A DNA stretch of 64,000 nt from Mucilaginibacter paludis DSM 18603 (GCF_000166195.2 NZ_CM001403.1:6342432-6406431); one strand, 5' to 3'. Shown: positions 1 through 9,420, counted from the stretch's first letter. The notes: generated from the sequence alone by a model not told the origin. A program made the numbers and translations.

Positions 1-875
1 ACAAATGCGAAGGTAAGGATATGGCCGAGATGTATGATATGTACCAAAGCGGCGCCAAAGCTTTTACCGATGGCAAATACCCCGTACAGGATGCCGGTTT
101 AATGGAACGCGCTTTATTGTATGCGCAAGGTTTCAACGGGCTTGTTTTTTCGTATCCGGAGGATAAGGCTATCGCCGGAAAAGCCAAAGTGCACGAAGGG
201 GAGATCAGTACTTTATTGGGGATGAAAGGGATTCCTTCCCTGGCCGAAGAGCTGATGATAGCCCGGGACCTGTACCTGGCCGAATACACCGGGTCAAATA
301 TTCATTTTACCACGGTATCAACGGCGCGGTCTGTCGATTTGATCAGGCAGGCTAAGTCGAAGGGATTAAAAGTTACCTGCGATGTTGCCGTACACCATTT
401 GGTTTTAACGCATCGCGATCTGCTGGGCTTTGACTCTTTGTATAAGGTTAAACCCCCGCTGCGTACTTCGGAAGATGTTGATGCCTTAATTGAAGGGTTA
501 AAAGACGGAACTATTGACGCCATTGTTTCGCAACATACCCCACACGAGATTGAGTTTAAGGATGTTGAATTTGAAGTGGCCGAATTTGGGATTATTGGCT
601 TACAAACCACTTTATCATTGGCTTTGCAAGCGGGACTGCCGGTAGAATTACTGGTGGAAAAATTAGCGATTAACCCGCGTAAAATTCTTAATTTAGAAGT
701 GCCAGCCATAGGCGAGGGCCAGCAAGCCAATCTTGTTGTTTTTGACAGCCAGCAGGAGTGGGCATATACTAAGCAGAATAACCAATCCAAATCCTATAAT
801 TCCCCTTTTATTGGCAAGCAATTGACTGGGAAAGTTTTATTAACTTGTAACAATAATCAGGCATTTAAATCCTAA
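1..875 (+). CDS. pyrC: Dihydroorotase, C-terminal part (gene runs off the left edge)
   Basis: The reading frame is open to the first base of the window, so the true start lies upstream and the visible ~290 residues are the C-terminal two thirds of a protein usually near 420 residues. Dihydroorotase closes carbamoyl-aspartate to dihydroorotate in cytosolic pyrimidine synthesis. Family features seen are the amidohydrolase-barrel stretches CDVAVHH and SQHTPHEIEFK (late metal and substrate loops) and the C-terminal composite domain, where NPRKILNL is followed by GQQANLVVFD. It is followed after 4 nt by an unrelated acidic protein, which suggests co-transcription. Other cyclic amidohydrolases are possible, but the HTPHE segment is typical of Bacteroidota dihydroorotase. 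Confidence 0.85.
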   Translation, partial: KCEGKDMAEMYDMYQSGAKAFTDGKYPVQDAGLMERALLYAQGFNGLVFSYPEDKAIAGKAKVHEGEISTLLGMKGIPSLAEELMIARDLYLAEYTGSNIHFTTVSTARSVDLIRQAKSKGLKVTCDVAVHHLVLTHRDLLGFDSLYKVKPPLRTSEDVDALIEGLKDGTIDAIVSQHTPHEIEFKDVEFEVAEFGIIGLQTTLSLALQAGLPVELLVEKLAINPRKILNLEVPAIGEGQQANLVVFDSQQEWAYTKQNNQSKSYNSPFIGKQLTGKVLLTCNNNQAFKS

Positions 876-879
876 TATT

Positions 880-1554
880 ATGATTGACCCAAAAATTCAG
901 GAAGCTATAAAAAGCTCAATAGAAATTTTCGCAGAAAAGAATGAGCTTAACACTAAAGCTATTCAGGATGATCTGATCAAAGTATTCTCGAGCGATGAGG
1001 ATTTTTTATCAAAAGTAGATCTTTTAGATGCCGTGTTTGATGACTATCCGCAAATGGAAGCCCTGCGCGAAGTGTTTTTTGATTTGTTGCTGATGAATTT
1101 TTTCAGCGCGGATGTGATCAAGTTGGAAGACGATTACCTGGATTCGCCCGAATGGGAGCAGATTGAAGAGGATACCCTTGATCGTGGTACAGAGCTTTTA
1201 AATGTGTTGCTGTATTTAAACGAGTGTAAAGACGAAGATATCGAACCTGAACTGGAAGATTTTTTAAAGGAATTTTTGCTGGTTGATGAAGATGAGTTTC
1301 AGGATGAACACCGCATCTACGAGGATATTATTGCTAACCAGATCCTGATGGAAACTTCCATTGGCGAAATAGCAAGTGCCGCTGCAAATGTGGACGATGA
1401 ATCAGAATTGAAAGATCTATTTTATCCCATCATGTGCTTTTTTTATGATGTAGAGCCATCCGAAGAGATCAGAGCCGAAGTGGAAAGAAATTCGGTAGCA
1501 AAAGATTTTGATATGGCTGTGTTTAGCATTCTTGAAAACTTCAATCAAAATTAA
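880..1554 (+). CDS. Conserved acidic hypothetical protein
   Basis: A 224-residue soluble protein, very rich in Asp and Glu and in Leu/Phe, with no signal peptide or membrane segment. I do not recognise a named domain. The pattern of acidic residues alternating with hydrophobic ones suggests an all-helical fold. It starts 4 nt after the dihydroorotase stop and is followed within 10 nt by the DUF4199 gene, so the three genes look like one transcription unit ending at the hairpin at 2141-2180. Its function is unknown. Confidence 0.7.
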   Translation: MIDPKIQEAIKSSIEIFAEKNELNTKAIQDDLIKVFSSDEDFLSKVDLLDAVFDDYPQMEALREVFFDLLLMNFFSADVIKLEDDYLDSPEWEQIEEDTLDRGTELLNVLLYLNECKDEDIEPELEDFLKEFLLVDEDEFQDEHRIYEDIIANQILMETSIGEIASAAANVDDESELKDLFYPIMCFFYDVEPSEEIRAEVERNSVAKDFDMAVFSILENFNQN

Positions 1555-1561
1555 ATTACCA

Positions 1562-2125
1562 ATGGAATCACAATCATTAAATCCAACTAAAATTGCTACC
1601 AAGTGGGCTTTTATTAATTTGGTTGCCCAAATTATTATAACTTATGCTTTCCAGCTTTTAAACATGGATATTAATAGCCCGCTAAAATACATATCTTATG
1701 TTCCGATGATTGGATGTTTGTTTTTGGCGCAAAAGGAATTTCGTGATGAGCAACTCGGTGGTTTTATGACCTTTAGCCAAGCTTTTTCAGCCGGTTTTAG
1801 ATATGCTATATTTTCAGGACTGCTTTTGGCAGTTTTTATTTACCTGTATTATTCCATTCTAAGCCCGGAAATTTTGAGTAAGACCTTGGCCGTTTCGGAA
1901 AGTGCCCTGGAAGCAAAAGGGATGACAAGTGCAGAAATTGATAAAGCCATGGGAATGACGAGGAAATATGGCCCTTTGTTTTTTGGATTTGGAATAGCGA
2001 TATGGTACGGTATTGGTGGTGCAGTAATTAGCCTTGTAGGAGCCGCAATTTTTAAGAAAGAAAAATCTATCAACGATATTGAGAAAGAGGCTAACTTTCC
2101 TGATAGTTTTGATCAAACCGTATAG
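1562..2125 (+). CDS. DUF4199 family inner-membrane protein
   Basis: A 187-residue protein with four hydrophobic stretches, near residues 12-33, 44-56, 75-100 and 142-165. The second half carries the GPLFFGFGIAIWYGIGGAVISLVGAAIFKK-like membrane helix ending in a Lys-rich tail, as in DUF4199 proteins of Bacteroidota, whose function is unknown. The frame extends back to 1508, but the ATG at 1562 is preferred because it sits 7 nt after the previous stop and gives the usual N-terminus. It is the last gene of the unit starting with pyrC. Confidence 0.7.
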   Translation: MESQSLNPTKIATKWAFINLVAQIIITYAFQLLNMDINSPLKYISYVPMIGCLFLAQKEFRDEQLGGFMTFSQAFSAGFRYAIFSGLLLAVFIYLYYSILSPEILSKTLAVSESALEAKGMTSAEIDKAMGMTRKYGPLFFGFGIAIWYGIGGAVISLVGAAIFKKEKSINDIEKEANFPDSFDQTV

Positions 2126-2140
2126 AAGAAAACAAATAAT

Positions 2141-2180
2141 ATAAAACAAAAGAGCGGCCAAGGCCGCTCTTTTGTTTTAT
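2141..2180. terminator. Bidirectional intrinsic terminator between DUF4199 and murA
   Basis: A perfect 19-bp inverted repeat (2141-2159 with 2162-2180) has a 2-nt AA loop, a GC-rich centre (AGAGCGGCC/GGCCGCTCT) and A-rich/T-rich outer arms. It lies between two convergent genes, so one hairpin can end both transcripts. Confidence 0.85.
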
Positions 2181-2185
2181 ATGGA

Positions 2186-3490
2186 TCAGAGCCTTTTGAT
2201 ATCAGCTCCGAGCGCTATCAAGCGTTGATCAATATGCTGGTAGCCGCGCTCTATTTGTTCAATGTTGTAAATGGTAGATGTGCCTTGTGCCGATAAAGCA
2301 GCGATGAGTAAGGATACCCCGGCACGAATGTCAGGAGAAGTCATCTGGATGCCCCTTAACGACATCTGTTTGTCCAGGCCTATCACCGTGGCGCGGTGAG
2401 GGTCGCACAGGATGATCTGCGCGCCCATATCAATCAGTTTATCCACAAAAAATAAGCGGCTCTCAAACATTTTTTGATGGATCAGTACCGAGCCTTTGGC
2501 TTGTGTGGCAACTACCAGTACAATGCTCAGTAAATCGGGTGTAAAACCTGGCCATGGTGCATCTGCAATGGTCATGATAGAGCCATCAATAAAAGTCTCA
2601 ATCTCGTAATGCTTTTGCGCAGGTACAAAAATATCGTCGCCGCGGCGCTCCAGTTTAATTCCCAGGCGTTTAAAAACGTCGGGTATCATGCCAAGCTCGT
2701 CATAATGCACATCTTTGATTGTAATCTCAGATGCTGTCATGGCAGCCAGGCCGATAAACGAGCCGATCTCGATCATGTCGGGCAACAAACGGTGAGTAGT
2801 GCCACCCAGTTCGGTTACGCCTTCTATGGTAAGCAGGTTGCTGCCAACGCCGGTAATTTTGGCGCCCATGCGGATCAGCATTTTGCAAAGCTGCTGTAAA
2901 TAAGGTTCGCAGGCGGCATTGTAAATCGTGGTAGTGCCTTTAGCCAGTACCGCCGCCATTACAACGTTGGCTGTCCCGGTAACGGATGCTTCATCCAGTA
3001 AAATGTAAGTACCTTGCAGGTTTGATGCATCTACATTAAAAAAGCCGTTCTCGGGGTTATAATCAAAGCGGGCGCCTAATTTTTCGAAACCTAAAAAGTG
3101 TGTATCTAACCTGCGGCGGCCAATTTTATCCCCCCCGGGTTTAGGTATGGCGGCCTTGCCGAAGCGGGCAAGCAAAGGCCCCACAATCATGATCGATCCG
3201 CGTAAGCTACCGCCTTTGGATTTGAAAGCCGCCGAATGGAAAAATTCCAGGTCGATATTTTTAGCTTCAAAAGTATAAGTATCAGCCGCTATCTTGTCAA
3301 TGGTAACCCCCATATCGCGTAATAGCTCTATTAGTTTATTTACATCAACAATGTCTGGAATATTGCTGATGGTTATTTTTTCGGCAGTAAGCAAAACGGC
3401 AGATATCACCTGTAATGCCTCGTTTTTTGCGCCTTGCGGAATGATTTCGCCCTTTAATGGCTTACCACCCCGTATTTCAAATGCACCCAT
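2186..3490 (-). CDS. murA: UDP-N-acetylglucosamine 1-carboxyvinyltransferase with Cys-to-Asp active-site loop
   Basis: MurA transfers enolpyruvate from PEP to UDP-GlcNAc, the first committed step of peptidoglycan synthesis in the cytoplasm. The 434-residue length and the duplicated EPSP-synthase-like fold are normal. The KNEAL motif carries Lys22/Asn23, and the catalytic loop is PKPGGDKIGRRRLD. At the position of E. coli Cys115 there is Asp121. Family knowledge: Asp at this position, as in Mycobacterium and Chlamydia, keeps the enzyme active and makes it insensitive to fosfomycin, which alkylates the Cys. The gene is the sole one between the 2141-2180 terminator and a repeat-filled spacer. 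Confidence 0.93.
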   Translation of the reverse strand: MGAFEIRGGKPLKGEIIPQGAKNEALQVISAVLLTAEKITISNIPDIVDVNKLIELLRDMGVTIDKIAADTYTFEAKNIDLEFFHSAAFKSKGGSLRGSIMIVGPLLARFGKAAIPKPGGDKIGRRRLDTHFLGFEKLGARFDYNPENGFFNVDASNLQGTYILLDEASVTGTANVVMAAVLAKGTTTIYNAACEPYLQQLCKMLIRMGAKITGVGSNLLTIEGVTELGGTTHRLLPDMIEIGSFIGLAAMTASEITIKDVHYDELGMIPDVFKRLGIKLERRGDDIFVPAQKHYEIETFIDGSIMTIADAPWPGFTPDLLSIVLVVATQAKGSVLIHQKMFESRLFFVDKLIDMGAQIILCDPHRATVIGLDKQMSLRGIQMTSPDIRAGVSLLIAALSAQGTSTIYNIEQIERGYQHIDQRLIALGADIKRL

Positions 3491-3517
3491 GTTTTTTATT
3501 TTGGTTAGTATGTTTTG

Positions 3518-3660
3518 GTTTTTAGTCCATGGTCAATGGCCGATAGTTCATGGAATATCGATTATGGTTTGTGGTTTTTGGATGATGGTTCAGAGCCATG
3601 TTTTCAGTATGATGCACTAATGCTCCAACCATTGACTATTGACCATCGACCCAAAACTTC
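3518..3660. repeat. Intergenic CCATGGTC/CCATTGACC repeat cluster
   Basis: The spacer between murA and the DUF4290 gene is built of imperfect short units of the type TCCATGGTCAATGG, reading inward from the left, and CATTGACTATTGACCATCG, reading outward on the right, so its ends are loosely inverted. The same unit family fills 14043-14215. There is no open frame of interest. Confidence 0.6.
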
Positions 3661-3662
3661 TT

Positions 3663-4394
3663 CTAATATTTCCTGCTGCTACTGCTGCCGCCGTTATTGC
3701 TGCGGCCACGGTTATTTTGGTTATTTCTGTTTTGTGTGTTGTTGGTACGGGCACCTCCACCGCCGCTACCACGGTTTTGGCCATTGTTGGTACGGCCGCC
3801 TGTGCCGCGGTTCTCTTTAACCTGCGGCACTGCGCGGTACTCAACTTTAGCAAGATTAATATTTTCGTCAAGCTTCAATTCTCCGCCGGATAGTTCGTAT
3901 AAATGCGCCAGGATAGTTTCATCAGCAACCGAATCTTTGTTCCATTGCACATAGGCCATTTTCATAAAGTTAGCAATGGCCTGTACCATATGGTTACGGC
4001 GATCAGGCTCTTCAATGCTTTTGGCTTTGCTGATCATGAGCTCAATGGTTTTGCCATAGTGCTTGTATTTGATGCGCTGGTGCGGGTATTTTAAAGGTTC
4101 GGGTTTCAGATGGATCTTTTCCGGATCGGGAAGCGGATAAGGAGAATCCACATCGATCTTGAAGTTCGAAATAATGTGCAGGTGATCCCAGAGCTTATGC
4201 TTAAAATCGGCAACGTCGCGCAGGTGTGGGTTTAAAAAACCCATCAGGTCTATTACCACTGCGGCATACCTGTTCCGCTCTTCCTTGGTAGGGAGCTCCA
4301 CAATATATTTGACCATGTTTTGCACATTACGGCCATATTCACTCAAAAGCAGTTTGCTTCTTGTTGAATTATAATCAAAAGTTTGTTGTATCAT
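3663..4394 (-). CDS. DUF4290 domain protein with Gly/Asn/Arg-rich tail
   Basis: A 243-residue cytosolic protein. Residues ~1-175 match the DUF4290 pattern (MIQQTFDYNS start, RYAAVVIDLMGFLNPHLRD, KLWDHLHIIS, MVQAIANFMKMAYVQWN). The last ~50 residues are low complexity, made of Gly, Asn, Arg and Ser in RGG-like units, which suggests a disordered and possibly nucleic-acid-binding tail. The role of the family is unknown. The frames on the opposite strand over the tail are artefacts of the GC-rich repeats. Confidence 0.75.
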   Translation of the reverse strand: MIQQTFDYNSTRSKLLLSEYGRNVQNMVKYIVELPTKEERNRYAAVVIDLMGFLNPHLRDVADFKHKLWDHLHIISNFKIDVDSPYPLPDPEKIHLKPEPLKYPHQRIKYKHYGKTIELMISKAKSIEEPDRRNHMVQAIANFMKMAYVQWNKDSVADETILAHLYELSGGELKLDENINLAKVEYRAVPQVKENRGTGGRTNNGQNRGSGGGGARTNNTQNRNNQNNRGRSNNGGSSSSRKY

Positions 4395-4575
4395 GTAAAT
4401 ATTTAAAGATTGTTTGGGTTTACTTAGTATTTAATTCCCTGAATGGGAAGGCTGAGATACTTCGGCGTAAACCTGATATGATTTTATTGCGATTGCAATA
4501 TTACAAAGGTATGTAACATAAGTCTATTGTCAAAATTATTGCTCATTAAATTATTGGTTTTAATATCTTTAACAG

Positions 4576-6174
4576 ATGTTTAACCTCAAACGTTTTTTAA
4601 TCTGCCTTATTTTGGGGGCCGCTATTTATCGCCCTGAGGCCAAAGGCCAGCTGCCCGGCGCCCCAATAGATGTAGAACACTATCGCTTTGATATTCAGCT
4701 GAATGATTTAAATGATGTTATGAAGGGCGAAGCGGCTATCAGCTTAAAATACCTTCAAAATACTTCATCAACTCAGCTGGACCTTATAAAGCAGGACAAA
4801 ACCGGCAAGGGGATGCTGGTAGAGTGGATTAAAGAAAATGGAAAAAAACTTCATTTTTTTCAAGATGGCGATAAGGTTACCATCTATCGCGCCGCAAAAG
4901 CAAATCAGAGGCATTGCTATGTTATTAAATATTCTGGCATACCAGCGGATGGCTTGGTTATAAGCACCAATATTTTTGGGCACCGTACCTTTTTTGGTGA
5001 TAACTGGCCCAATCGCGCGCATAATTGGTTGCCTTGTGTGGATCTTCCCGCGGATAAGGCTTCTGTTGATTTTTATGTTACTGCTCCCAGCCATTACCAG
5101 GTGATTGCCAATGGACTGAAAGTCAGTGATATAATCTTACCAGGTGCTTTAAAACTAACGCATTGGAAGGAAGTAAATAGCCTGCCCACTAAAGTAATGG
5201 TGATTGGCGTTGCCGATTTTGCTATCGATCATGTTGGCCTTGTGGCCGGAATACCTGTTGAGAGCTATGTATATCCAGAAAATAAAACTCCTGGTTTTAG
5301 GGATTATGCCGCAGCAAAAGCAATATTGCCATTCTATATCAAAAAGATTGGCCCTTATGCCTATCAAAAATTGGCCAACGTACAATCAAAAACAAGGTTT
5401 GGCGGCATGGAGAATGCCAGCGCCATTTTTTATTTTGAAAAATCGGTTGGCAGTCCGGATATTGAAGCCCTAATGGCACACGAGATTGCCCACCAATGGT
5501 TTGGCGATGCCGTAACCGAAAAAAAATGGCAACACATTTGGCTAAGTGAGGGCTTTGCTACTTACATGACAGATTTATACCTGGAAAATAAGTACGGTGC
5601 GGATACGTTGAAAAAACGGCTGGATGATGCCCGGCGAAAAGTGATAGCTTTTGAGGCAAAACGTTTTACACCCGTTGTGGATACGGCAGTAAATGATAAT
5701 TATATGCAACTGCTTAACGCCAATAGTTACGAAAAGGGTAGCTGGATATTACATATGCTGCGCCACCAATTGGGTGATGCTGTTTTTATGAAAGCGATTA
5801 GCAATTATTATAAACACTACAAGGGTGCTAACGCCAATACCGACGATTTGCGCCGGGAGTTTGAAGATGCATCAGGTATAAGCCTGAAAGCTTATTTTAA
5901 ACAGTGGCTTTATACGGCCGGGCATCCGCATTTAAAAATTACCAGCAGATATGATGTTGATCGCAAAAGTACAGTGTTGCATATCGAGCAAACTCAAGAG
6001 CGACTGTTTGAATTTTCGCTCGAAATAGCTACCCGGGCTAAGCCCGCTGTACATACTTATGCCATTAAACAAAGAATAACGGATATAGAATTACCGTTTG
6101 CATTAGCGCAAGATGTACTTACATTTGATCCGGGTGTTAACCTGTTATTTGATTACCAGCTGATGCTTAATTGA
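4576..6174 (+). CDS. M1 family metallopeptidase (secreted aminopeptidase)
   Basis: A zinc aminopeptidase of the gluzincin clan. The N-terminus (~1-24) is a signal peptide, so action in the periplasm or outside the inner membrane is expected. Residues 276-280 are GGMEN, the exopeptidase substrate motif. Zinc ligands are in HEIAHQW (His302, Glu303, His306), with Glu325 in LSEGFATY 18 residues on. At 532 residues it lacks the large C-terminal helical domain of PepN-type enzymes, like many short Bacteroidota M1 peptidases. Its stop overlaps the region just before the ScoB start, so the two genes are adjacent but have no obvious functional link. Confidence 0.88.
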   Translation: MFNLKRFLICLILGAAIYRPEAKGQLPGAPIDVEHYRFDIQLNDLNDVMKGEAAISLKYLQNTSSTQLDLIKQDKTGKGMLVEWIKENGKKLHFFQDGDKVTIYRAAKANQRHCYVIKYSGIPADGLVISTNIFGHRTFFGDNWPNRAHNWLPCVDLPADKASVDFYVTAPSHYQVIANGLKVSDIILPGALKLTHWKEVNSLPTKVMVIGVADFAIDHVGLVAGIPVESYVYPENKTPGFRDYAAAKAILPFYIKKIGPYAYQKLANVQSKTRFGGMENASAIFYFEKSVGSPDIEALMAHEIAHQWFGDAVTEKKWQHIWLSEGFATYMTDLYLENKYGADTLKKRLDDARRKVIAFEAKRFTPVVDTAVNDNYMQLLNANSYEKGSWILHMLRHQLGDAVFMKAISNYYKHYKGANANTDDLRREFEDASGISLKAYFKQWLYTAGHPHLKITSRYDVDRKSTVLHIEQTQERLFEFSLEIATRAKPAVHTYAIKQRITDIELPFALAQDVLTFDPGVNLLFDYQLMLN

Positions 6175-6182
6175 TTATTATT

Positions 6183-6839
6183 ATGCTTGATAAAGAGAGT
6201 ATTGCCAAACGTATTGCCCGCGAAATTAAAGATGGTTTTTATGTAAACCTGGGTATCGGTATCCCCACTTTGGTTGCCAATTATATTCCGCGGGATATTG
6301 ATGTGGTATTACAGTCGGAAAACGGTTTGTTGGGCATGGGGCCTTTCCCGATAGCGGGGGAGGAGGATGCCGATACCATTAATGCAGGCAAGCAAACCAT
6401 TACTATGCTGCCGGGATCTGTTATTTTTGATTCGGCCATGAGCTTCGGCATGATCAGGGCTAAAAAAGTGAACCTCACTATCCTGGGTGCGATGGAAGTA
6501 TCCGAGAACGGCGATATTGCTAATTGGAAGATACCCGGAAAAATGGTGAAAGGAATGGGCGGCGCCATGGATTTGGTGGCTTCTGCCGAAAATATCATTG
6601 TGGCTATGCAACACGTAAACAAAGCGGGCGAATCTAAATTGTTACCCCAATGTACCTTGCCCTTAACAGGTGTGGGTTGCGTCAAAAAAATTGTAACCGA
6701 ATTAGCCGTGCTTGATATTTTGCCCGGAGGTGGTTTTAAACTCATAGAACGAGCCCCGGGGGTAAGCATTCAGCAAATTAAAGATGCCACCGCAGGTAAG
6801 TTGATTATTGAGGGCGATGTGCCGGAGATGGTGATTTGA
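6183..6839 (+). CDS. scoB: 3-oxoacid CoA-transferase subunit B
   Basis: The beta subunit of a class I CoA-transferase (SCOT type), which moves CoA between succinyl-CoA and 3-oxoacids. Motifs are NLGIGIPTLVANY, SENGLLGMGP (containing the catalytic Glu that forms the CoA thioester), GAMEVSENGDIANW and GKMVKGMGGAMDL. The frame could open at a TTG at 6171, but the ATG at 6183 gives the standard N-terminus MLDKESIAKRIA and a normal length of 218 residues. The partner A subunit is not next to it in this window; it may lie elsewhere. Confidence 0.88.
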   Translation: MLDKESIAKRIAREIKDGFYVNLGIGIPTLVANYIPRDIDVVLQSENGLLGMGPFPIAGEEDADTINAGKQTITMLPGSVIFDSAMSFGMIRAKKVNLTILGAMEVSENGDIANWKIPGKMVKGMGGAMDLVASAENIIVAMQHVNKAGESKLLPQCTLPLTGVGCVKKIVTELAVLDILPGGGFKLIERAPGVSIQQIKDATAGKLIIEGDVPEMVI

Positions 6840-7042
6840 TGTTTGGTTATTGAGTTATTGAGTGTGTTAAAGTTACGAATTATTGATCGCAAGACAATTG
6901 ATTGAAGCGATATCTTTACATGTTAAAATAGCTTAGTATGCTAATAACAATGGCCGGTAGCCAATTAGTAAAATAGTGACCGAACAACCAGCAATCAATA
7001 ACTATCCGCTAACCTAATAACCCATTAACAAGTAACTAACAA

Positions 7043-7681
7043 CTAATTCCCCTTCAGCAAATCCTTTAATTCTTTACTTATTTCTTCGGTTATAGCAACT
7101 ATGTCGTCAATAACGTGGGTGTTGTTGGTAATCACTTTTTGGCACTCGTCTTTAAAAGGCAATAAGTACTCTTTATAAGCAGGCACCACGTGGTGCAGCC
7201 ACTTATACATTACATCATCGTTAGAGTATCCGCGTTCAACCAAGTCGCGGTTAAGGCGGCGTTTCAGCGCTATTTCTTCATCAGCGTTAATAAATATTTT
7301 AAGGTTCAGCAATTCGGCAATGTCCCTGAAATGCAGAATAAACAAACCTTCAACGATGATAATGGGTGCGGGTTTAATTTCCAATATCTTGGGTACCGCA
7401 TTAGGGTTATTAAAAGTATATTCCTTTTTATAAATCGTTTTGCCGTTCAGCAAATCACTAATATCTTTTTGAAAGTGTTCGTGATCAATTGTACGGGGTA
7501 AATCAAAATTGTAGTGCTTGTTTTCTTCGGGCGTCATGTTGTGGGCCACAGGTATGTAGTAATCGTCCTGCGATACCAGGCACACTTCTTCCTCTTTAAA
7601 ATGTTGTAAAAAGCATTTTAAAAAAAAGGTTTTGCCAGATCCGCTACCCCCGGCAATACCAATAATAAAAGGTTTATTCAT
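7043..7681 (-). CDS. udk: Uridine kinase
   Basis: Phosphorylates uridine/cytidine to UMP/CMP in pyrimidine salvage. The Walker A motif GGSGSGKT is at residues 11-18, followed by the family stretches SQDDYYIP, FDLPRTIDHEHF (substrate loop) and VEGLFILHF. The 212-residue length is typical. Its start overlaps the stop of the upstream LysM gene by 8 nt (ATGAATAA), which suggests translational coupling. No terminator is obvious downstream. Confidence 0.9.
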   Translation of the reverse strand: MNKPFIIGIAGGSGSGKTFFLKCFLQHFKEEEVCLVSQDDYYIPVAHNMTPEENKHYNFDLPRTIDHEHFQKDISDLLNGKTIYKKEYTFNNPNAVPKILEIKPAPIIIVEGLFILHFRDIAELLNLKIFINADEEIALKRRLNRDLVERGYSNDDVMYKWLHHVVPAYKEYLLPFKDECQKVITNNTHVIDDIVAITEEISKELKDLLKGN

Positions 7682-8642
7682 TTGGCGTTCCGTAGCTAAT
7701 AATCACGTGAAAACGTTTATCTATCGCACCAAGAGATTCAGCTACGCTCTTGGTCATTACCATCAGGGCATCTTTAGTACCTTCGGTTTCGGTAAACCGG
7801 CCAACCACTTTGGCAAAGGTGGTACGGTTTGTCATGGGGTTGGTTATTTTAATAACTGTACCCACTGGCGCTGTACGGTGCAGTACCAGTTTTTTATTAG
7901 GATCCAGGCTATCGTTATCCATCCAGATAGCAACACCTTTTTCGTTTTTTTCATACAAACCATACCGGCTTGATGCTGCATGGTGATTGGCATCCATACT
8001 ATCCTGCGATACAACCAGGGTAGTATCGCGTTTGGCGACAGGCACAGGGGGCTGTTGTTGTGATGGTGGTGGCGAAGTTGGCGGCGGCGTTGTAGTTGAT
8101 TGCTTAACTACTTGTTGTTGAGGTGCCTGAGGTGCCGACTTAACAAGCAAAACTTGTCCCGGAACCAGATTGTTTGATTTTAAATTATTCAGGCTGATGA
8201 TATCGGCAACCGATGTATCAAAACGTTTTGCTATAGCATATAGCGTTTCGCCTGCAGATACCTTATACTGCGTTGCGGATGTCTGCGGTTCTGAAGCCGG
8301 CGAACTTCTTACACTGAAATTGTTATTGGCAGCAACCGATTTTTGAGTTGCGGGTTTGCTTACGGCAACTGTTTCTGCAAATGCCTGCTCGGTTGGCACT
8401 TTAATAATTTGGCCTATGCTTAATACAGTACTGTTATTATTGTAAGCTATAATTATTTTGGGTGAAATGTTGTATCGCCTGCCAATGGAGTAAAAGGTTT
8501 CTTTTGGTTCTACCTTATGGAGAATTACTTTTTTCCCATTTTGATTTTCTACCCCTGTAGAGTCAATTAAATTGGTAGCAAAAAGTGATATGGAAAGCGA
8601 TGATAATAAAACGGTTAGTAATAAAAATTTAAATTTCATCAT
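7674..8642 (-). CDS. Secreted protein with two LysM domains and a C-terminal DPBB/RlpA-like domain
   Basis: A signal peptide spans about 1-22. LysM 1 is near residues 38-83 and LysM 2 near 122-167 (YKVSAGETLYAIAKRF...NNLKSNNLVPGQVLLV), both expected to bind glycan strands of peptidoglycan. A Pro/Gln/Ser linker follows (~168-215). The last ~100 residues (GLYEKNEKGVAIW...GTVIKITNPMTNRTTFAKVVGRF) resemble the double-psi beta-barrel of RlpA-type proteins. The likely role is cell-wall binding or remodelling in the periplasm; enzymatic activity is not shown. It overlaps udk by 8 nt. Confidence 0.8.
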   Translation of the reverse strand: MMKFKFLLLTVLLSSLSISLFATNLIDSTGVENQNGKKVILHKVEPKETFYSIGRRYNISPKIIIAYNNNSTVLSIGQIIKVPTEQAFAETVAVSKPATQKSVAANNNFSVRSSPASEPQTSATQYKVSAGETLYAIAKRFDTSVADIISLNNLKSNNLVPGQVLLVKSAPQAPQQQVVKQSTTTPPPTSPPPSQQQPPVPVAKRDTTLVVSQDSMDANHHAASSRYGLYEKNEKGVAIWMDNDSLDPNKKLVLHRTAPVGTVIKITNPMTNRTTFAKVVGRFTETEGTKDALMVMTKSVAESLGAIDKRFHVIISYGTPNE

Positions 8643-8658
8643 TGTTTTTAAACAGCAG

Positions 8659-9420
8659 TTATAAATTTAAAACCTTTAGTTCAACTTTATTTTTGATATA
8701 GATCAACCGGTTTTGATGCATAATAAACGCTTCAGGTTGCAGTTTTTGTATCTTATCAATTAATAAATCCTCATAAACCAAATTGTTGCCTTGTATAATC
8801 AGCAATACCTGGCTTAACTGAGCTTCAATTAAAGTGTGCAAAGATACAATTCTAAAATCATTGTACTCCAAATAATGAATATTACCGGTAAGCGGCCCTT
8901 TGATATAAGGTTTAAAACCGGAATCTATAGTTTCGCTAACGTGCGGCACCCTGATCTGCGGATCCAGATCCAGATCAATTGACGGGTTATAGGCCCAGAG
9001 CGTTGCACCCGTTAAGGCGTCGGTTAAAAATAATTTTTGCGGTTGTATCTGTGTGTGATAGGTTACCGGGCCAGTGATGCTGACGTGGTGCAAGGCATCT
9101 ACGTAATTGCTCCAGAGCGTAATACCGGTTACGCCATCAATAGCGATTAAACCTTTATGAGCCGGGCTCAATGCCGATTCGTATCCATGCAAAAACAGCA
9201 CACCATTATAACAAGCCTCTATCCCGGTAAGCCAGCGTTCATCGCAGAGCAAATTGATGAAGTTGGTGTGGCCGTTACTCAGATAAAAGGCCGAGAAAAG
9301 GGTTTGCCGTTTTTCCGTATCCCTGGTTTCTATAAATAACAGGCCTTGCAGCGGATCAATAAGCATTTTCCAAATCTGGGCCGCAAAATCAATATGTATA
9401 TGGGGTTTCAAAAATGTCAT
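8659..9420 (-). CDS. DUF4905 family protein
   Basis: A 253-residue protein without a signal peptide, with repeated beta-rich segments such as TGEATLWAYNPS-like and GNIHYLEYNDFRIVSLHT, matching the Bacteroidota-specific DUF4905 pattern. The repeats resemble PQQ/WD-like propeller blades, which is an inference. Function is unknown. It lies 16 nt upstream of the LysM gene and is read with it and udk, so the three probably form one transcript from a promoter in the 98-nt gap before dps. Confidence 0.65.
   Translation of the reverse strand: MTFLKPHIHIDFAAQIWKMLIDPLQGLLFIETRDTEKRQTLFSAFYLSNGHTNFINLLCDERWLTGIEACYNGVLFLHGYESALSPAHKGLIAIDGVTGITLWSNYVDALHHVSITGPVTYHTQIQPQKLFLTDALTGATLWAYNPSIDLDLDPQIRVPHVSETIDSGFKPYIKGPLTGNIHYLEYNDFRIVSLHTLIEAQLSQVLLIIQGNNLVYEDLLIDKIQKLQPEAFIMHQNRLIYIKNKVELKVLNL

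Noticed and set aside
3515..3954. Several plus-strand frames over the DUF4290 gene tail
   Set aside because: They are shadows of the Gly/Arg-rich tail coding and have Cys/Val/Ala-biased, repeat-derived sequence without start signals.
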